Shown here: positions 62,117 to 64,000 of the stretch, piece after piece
Layout of the letters: the number at the start of each line of letters is the position of its first letter
Numbering within the stretch: position 1 is the first letter of the stretch
NCBI RefSeq assembly: GCF_009741375.1
Contig: NZ_WOWP01000034.1
Coordinates: 124,001 to 188,000, forward strand
DNA: 64,000 bases
DNA from: Flavobacterium rakeshii
Lineage (GTDB): Bacteria; Bacteroidota; Bacteroidia; Flavobacteriales; Flavobacteriaceae
Direction: 5' to 3'
Made by a program: the position numbers and the translations under genes
Notes under the pieces: generated by a model
What the model was told of the DNA's origin: nothing
The model's database searches: none
The model's input: the letters and a program-made list of their open reading frames with translations, nothing else

Positions 62117-63183
62117 ACAATACGTTTTTCAATATACTTAGAGTTCATTATGCGTACTATACCCATGTAGTCCATAGTGAACTCTACTAAATCTCCTACT
62201 TTATACCCTTTAGGGTTATCTCCTAAATCAAGCACTACCATATCAGATGTTGCACCGGCATATTTAATATCGGTATCAGTAGTATCAAGGTGCTTCATAT
62301 CTATATCCAGAAGCCCTATATCAATAATAGCACGTATTGAGGTCTTACCCTGATTATTTTCGTCAAAATCAAAAGTATCTCCTTCAAGGTTGGTCCCCAT
62401 TTCTCCACTTGGAATCATCGGTTTTTCATACAGCTCAATAACTTCGGCATAAAGCTTAAAGATATCATTCTCCATATTATCAAGCTTCTCGCCGTTGTAC
62501 ACATCTGTACCCATAAATAAGGTTTCCCCTACCCTAAAGTGATTTATACCTACCGGGATAAGCCCCTGCTTAACCAATGGTATTGTAACCGAAGATCCTC
62601 CCGAAATAAACGGAATGTTCACATTAAACTTAATATCTACCAATTGCTTGTAAAGACTTAACTGAATAAGTTTATCATTATTAGGAAGAACCCCATACAG
62701 GCAGGACAGGTTTGTACCAAGCCCTATGATCTCAATATTTTTCATTTGGAAAACCTGCGAATAGAAATCTACAAAATCTTCTCGCATTACTCCCTCACGC
62801 AGCTCTCCCAAATCAATCATTATAATAATTTTATGGGTAACGCCTTGCTTTTGAGCTTCTTTAGAGAGCATTTCAATAGTCCTAAAATCAGTATTCATAC
62901 TGATATCGGCATACTTTATTACATCTTTAATCGCTCCTTTTGCAGGAGGCTTGATGTAAATAGTCTCTACATTCTTATCAATCGCCTTGATTGTTTTAAG
63001 ATTGCTTATCCTGGAATCAGAATACTGACTGATTCCCATTTTAAGCAGTTCGGTAAGATAGTCTTTGTTACCACATAGTATTTTTGTAACAACAGACCAG
63101 TATATGTTGTTTTCTTTAAAAAACGAGTTTAAGTAGTTAAAGTTCTTTTTTAATTTTTTTGTATCGAGTGTTATAAAAGCCAT
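62113..63183 (-). CDS. PLP-dependent ornithine/alanine racemase-like enzyme
   Basis: 356 residues of the fold-type III PLP barrel seen in alanine racemases and Orr ornithine racemases. The PLP-lysine is probably Lys32 in WSVVTKILCGN; IIMIDLGELREGVMRED and RVGETLFMGTDVY lie in the barrel strands that bind the cofactor phosphate. The C-terminal beta domain is present. Substrate cannot be fixed by eye. It shares one base with the GNAT gene upstream, so the two are coupled. Confidence 0.85.
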   Translation of the reverse strand: MAFITLDTKKLKKNFNYLNSFFKENNIYWSVVTKILCGNKDYLTELLKMGISQYSDSRISNLKTIKAIDKNVETIYIKPPAKGAIKDVIKYADISMNTDFRTIEMLSKEAQKQGVTHKIIIMIDLGELREGVMREDFVDFYSQVFQMKNIEIIGLGTNLSCLYGVLPNNDKLIQLSLYKQLVDIKFNVNIPFISGGSSVTIPLVKQGLIPVGINHFRVGETLFMGTDVYNGEKLDNMENDIFKLYAEVIELYEKPMIPSGEMGTNLEGDTFDFDENNQGKTSIRAIIDIGLLDIDMKHLDTTDTDIKYAGATSDMVVLDLGDNPKGYKVGDLVEFTMDYMGIVRIMNSKYIEKRIV

Positions 63184-63647
63184 TAGATTGTTTTTTTGTA
63201 CCTCATTTCAAGATACTTATTTGTAAATCCAAGATTCTCATAAAGTCTTTTCGCAGGATTATCGGGTTCAACATGCAGTGCTACATCCCCTTTACTGGAT
63301 TCAAGAGCCTCCTGCATTAGTTTCTTACCAATACCTTTACCTCTCTGGTTTGGATCTGTTGCGATGTATACCAAAATATTTTCGGGTATATAACCGCCCA
63401 TTCCTGTTTCATTAATCACCACAGCACCTACTACAGCGTTGTTTTCTTCAAGCCTGGCTGTAAGCACAAGTCCACCTGTGGTTTTATCCTTCTCATTATT
63501 CTTATTTAAAGCATAATTAACTGCTTTATTAATATCATCCTCAGGGTCTCCATACTGTTCTAGGCTTTTGTACAAAAAGTTAACAACTTCTTTCTGCAAT
63601 TCATTATTCATAGATTCATTTGGATGATATTTTTGAATTTTTATCAT
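63183..63647 (-). CDS. GNAT acetyltransferase
   Basis: 154 residues with the acetyl-CoA motif YIATDPNQRGKGIGKKLMQEA and the closing VEPDNPAKRLYENLGFTNKYLEM. The start-stop sharing with the racemase gene suggests the two act on the same amino-acid derivative, for example D-amino acid N-acetylation, but this is inference. Confidence 0.88.
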   Translation of the reverse strand: MIKIQKYHPNESMNNELQKEVVNFLYKSLEQYGDPEDDINKAVNYALNKNNEKDKTTGGLVLTARLEENNAVVGAVVINETGMGGYIPENILVYIATDPNQRGKGIGKKLMQEALESSKGDVALHVEPDNPAKRLYENLGFTNKYLEMRYKKTI

Positions 63648-63778
63648 TCTTTTTTGTTTAAAATTAGAAAAAACGCAAGATAACCCTTTAAAAACCCAAT
63701 TAAAAACTATTCCTGTTAAAATATGTTAATGTTGGTTTTTATAGTATAGAAATTATCTGCCAAAATTCAACGATTTTG

Positions 63779-63786
63779 TATTTTTG
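63779..63786 (+). promoter_or_regulatory. -7 element of nhaA
   Basis: TATTTTTG, exact TAnnTTTG, only 4 bases before the ATG at 63791, so the transcript would be nearly leaderless if this is used. Confidence 0.45.
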
Positions 63787-63790
63787 CAAT

Positions 63791-64000
63791 ATGGCAAAAC
63801 TCATTAACCTAAAGACATTTAAAGAATTTTTTAATTCTTCATCAGGAGGAGGTATTATCCTCCTTATTTGTGTAGTAGTATCACTGGCAATCGCAAACAG
63901 TCCATTAGCATGGGGCTTTGAAAAATTCCTGCACGCAGTAGTAGGGTTTAAAACCGAAAGTATAGATTTAGAGTTCTCGGTTATCCATTGGATAAACGAC
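63791..64000 (+). CDS. nhaA: Na+/H+ antiporter NhaA, N-terminal part
   Basis: 70 codons, truncated by the window end. The peptide MAKLINLKTFKEFFNSSSGG followed by GIILLICVVVSLAIANSPLAWGFEKFL and DLEFSVIHWIND matches the first membrane helix and loop of NhaA. This is a different antiporter class from the CPA1 protein at 26.5 kb. Confidence 0.92.
   Translation, partial: MAKLINLKTFKEFFNSSSGGGIILLICVVVSLAIANSPLAWGFEKFLHAVVGFKTESIDLEFSVIHWIND

Overview
The window looks like chromosome from a member of the Bacteroidota, most likely the Flavobacteriaceae. It is AT-rich and densely coded. Many genes are preceded by the TAnnTTTG -7 element typical of Bacteroidetes promoters, sometimes with a TTTG -33 element. 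It carries family-typical genes such as DUF4295 beside rpmG/rpmB, an enlarged secA, and many small Bacteroidetes-only proteins. No rRNA, canonical tRNA, CRISPR array, IS element or prophage was seen. Layout: 1-4.7 kb holds ftsY (partial), DUF4295, rpmG, rpmB and cinA, then Hpt, FAH, exonuclease and dipeptidase genes, all on the minus strand. 4.7-9.5 kb is the most interesting region: rtcB (RNA ligase), a 560-base non-coding stretch with tRNA-like and Y-RNA-like structures, rsr (Ro60/TROVE protein), and a divergent WYL-domain regulator with two matching inverted-repeat operators between the promoters. 9.7-22 kb holds an E2 acyltransferase, a glycosyltransferase, Hsp20, an ABC-F protein, a notably AT-rich pentapeptide-repeat membrane protein, a LolD/MacB-type ATPase and a PduO-type cobalamin adenosyltransferase. 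22-38 kb holds secA, a CPA1 antiporter, a GlcD-type oxidase, DoxX, MFS, AEC and MATE transporters, an Rrf2/NAD(P)-binding pair, meaB and a PPK2 kinase. 38-45.5 kb holds an ECF sigma factor overlapping a giant protein that joins a transmembrane segment, a carboxypeptidase-like domain, two TonB-plug-like segments and a YfbK-type vWA domain, then a hydrolase and a second ABC-F protein. 45.6-46.8 kb is a tandem array of five small two-helix membrane proteins. 46.8-57.9 kb holds hydrolase, GNAT and DUF2007 genes, an operon with a Fis-less sigma54-type regulator and a degenerate DEAD-box-like protein, a NatAB-like ABC transporter, a YigZ protein, a thioesterase, dnaA, a phosphotyrosine phosphatase and an RsmI-like methylase. 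58-60.4 kb is an arsenic operon (arsR, DUF6428, arsC, acr3). The window closes with a SulP transporter, an ornithine/alanine-racemase-like enzyme with a GNAT, and the start of nhaA. The best candidate for an undescribed system is the RNA locus at 4.7-9.5 kb. Read on the minus strand (same sense as rsr and rtcB), the gap between the two genes holds four related hairpins. The unit next to rsr contains a T arm, a GNRA-capped mini acceptor helix, a U-A linker and a D arm in that order: a circularly permuted tRNA elbow whose ends leave through the anticodon-stem position. This suggests Ro-bound, tRNA-mimicking Y RNAs co-transcribed with an RNA ligase under WYL control.
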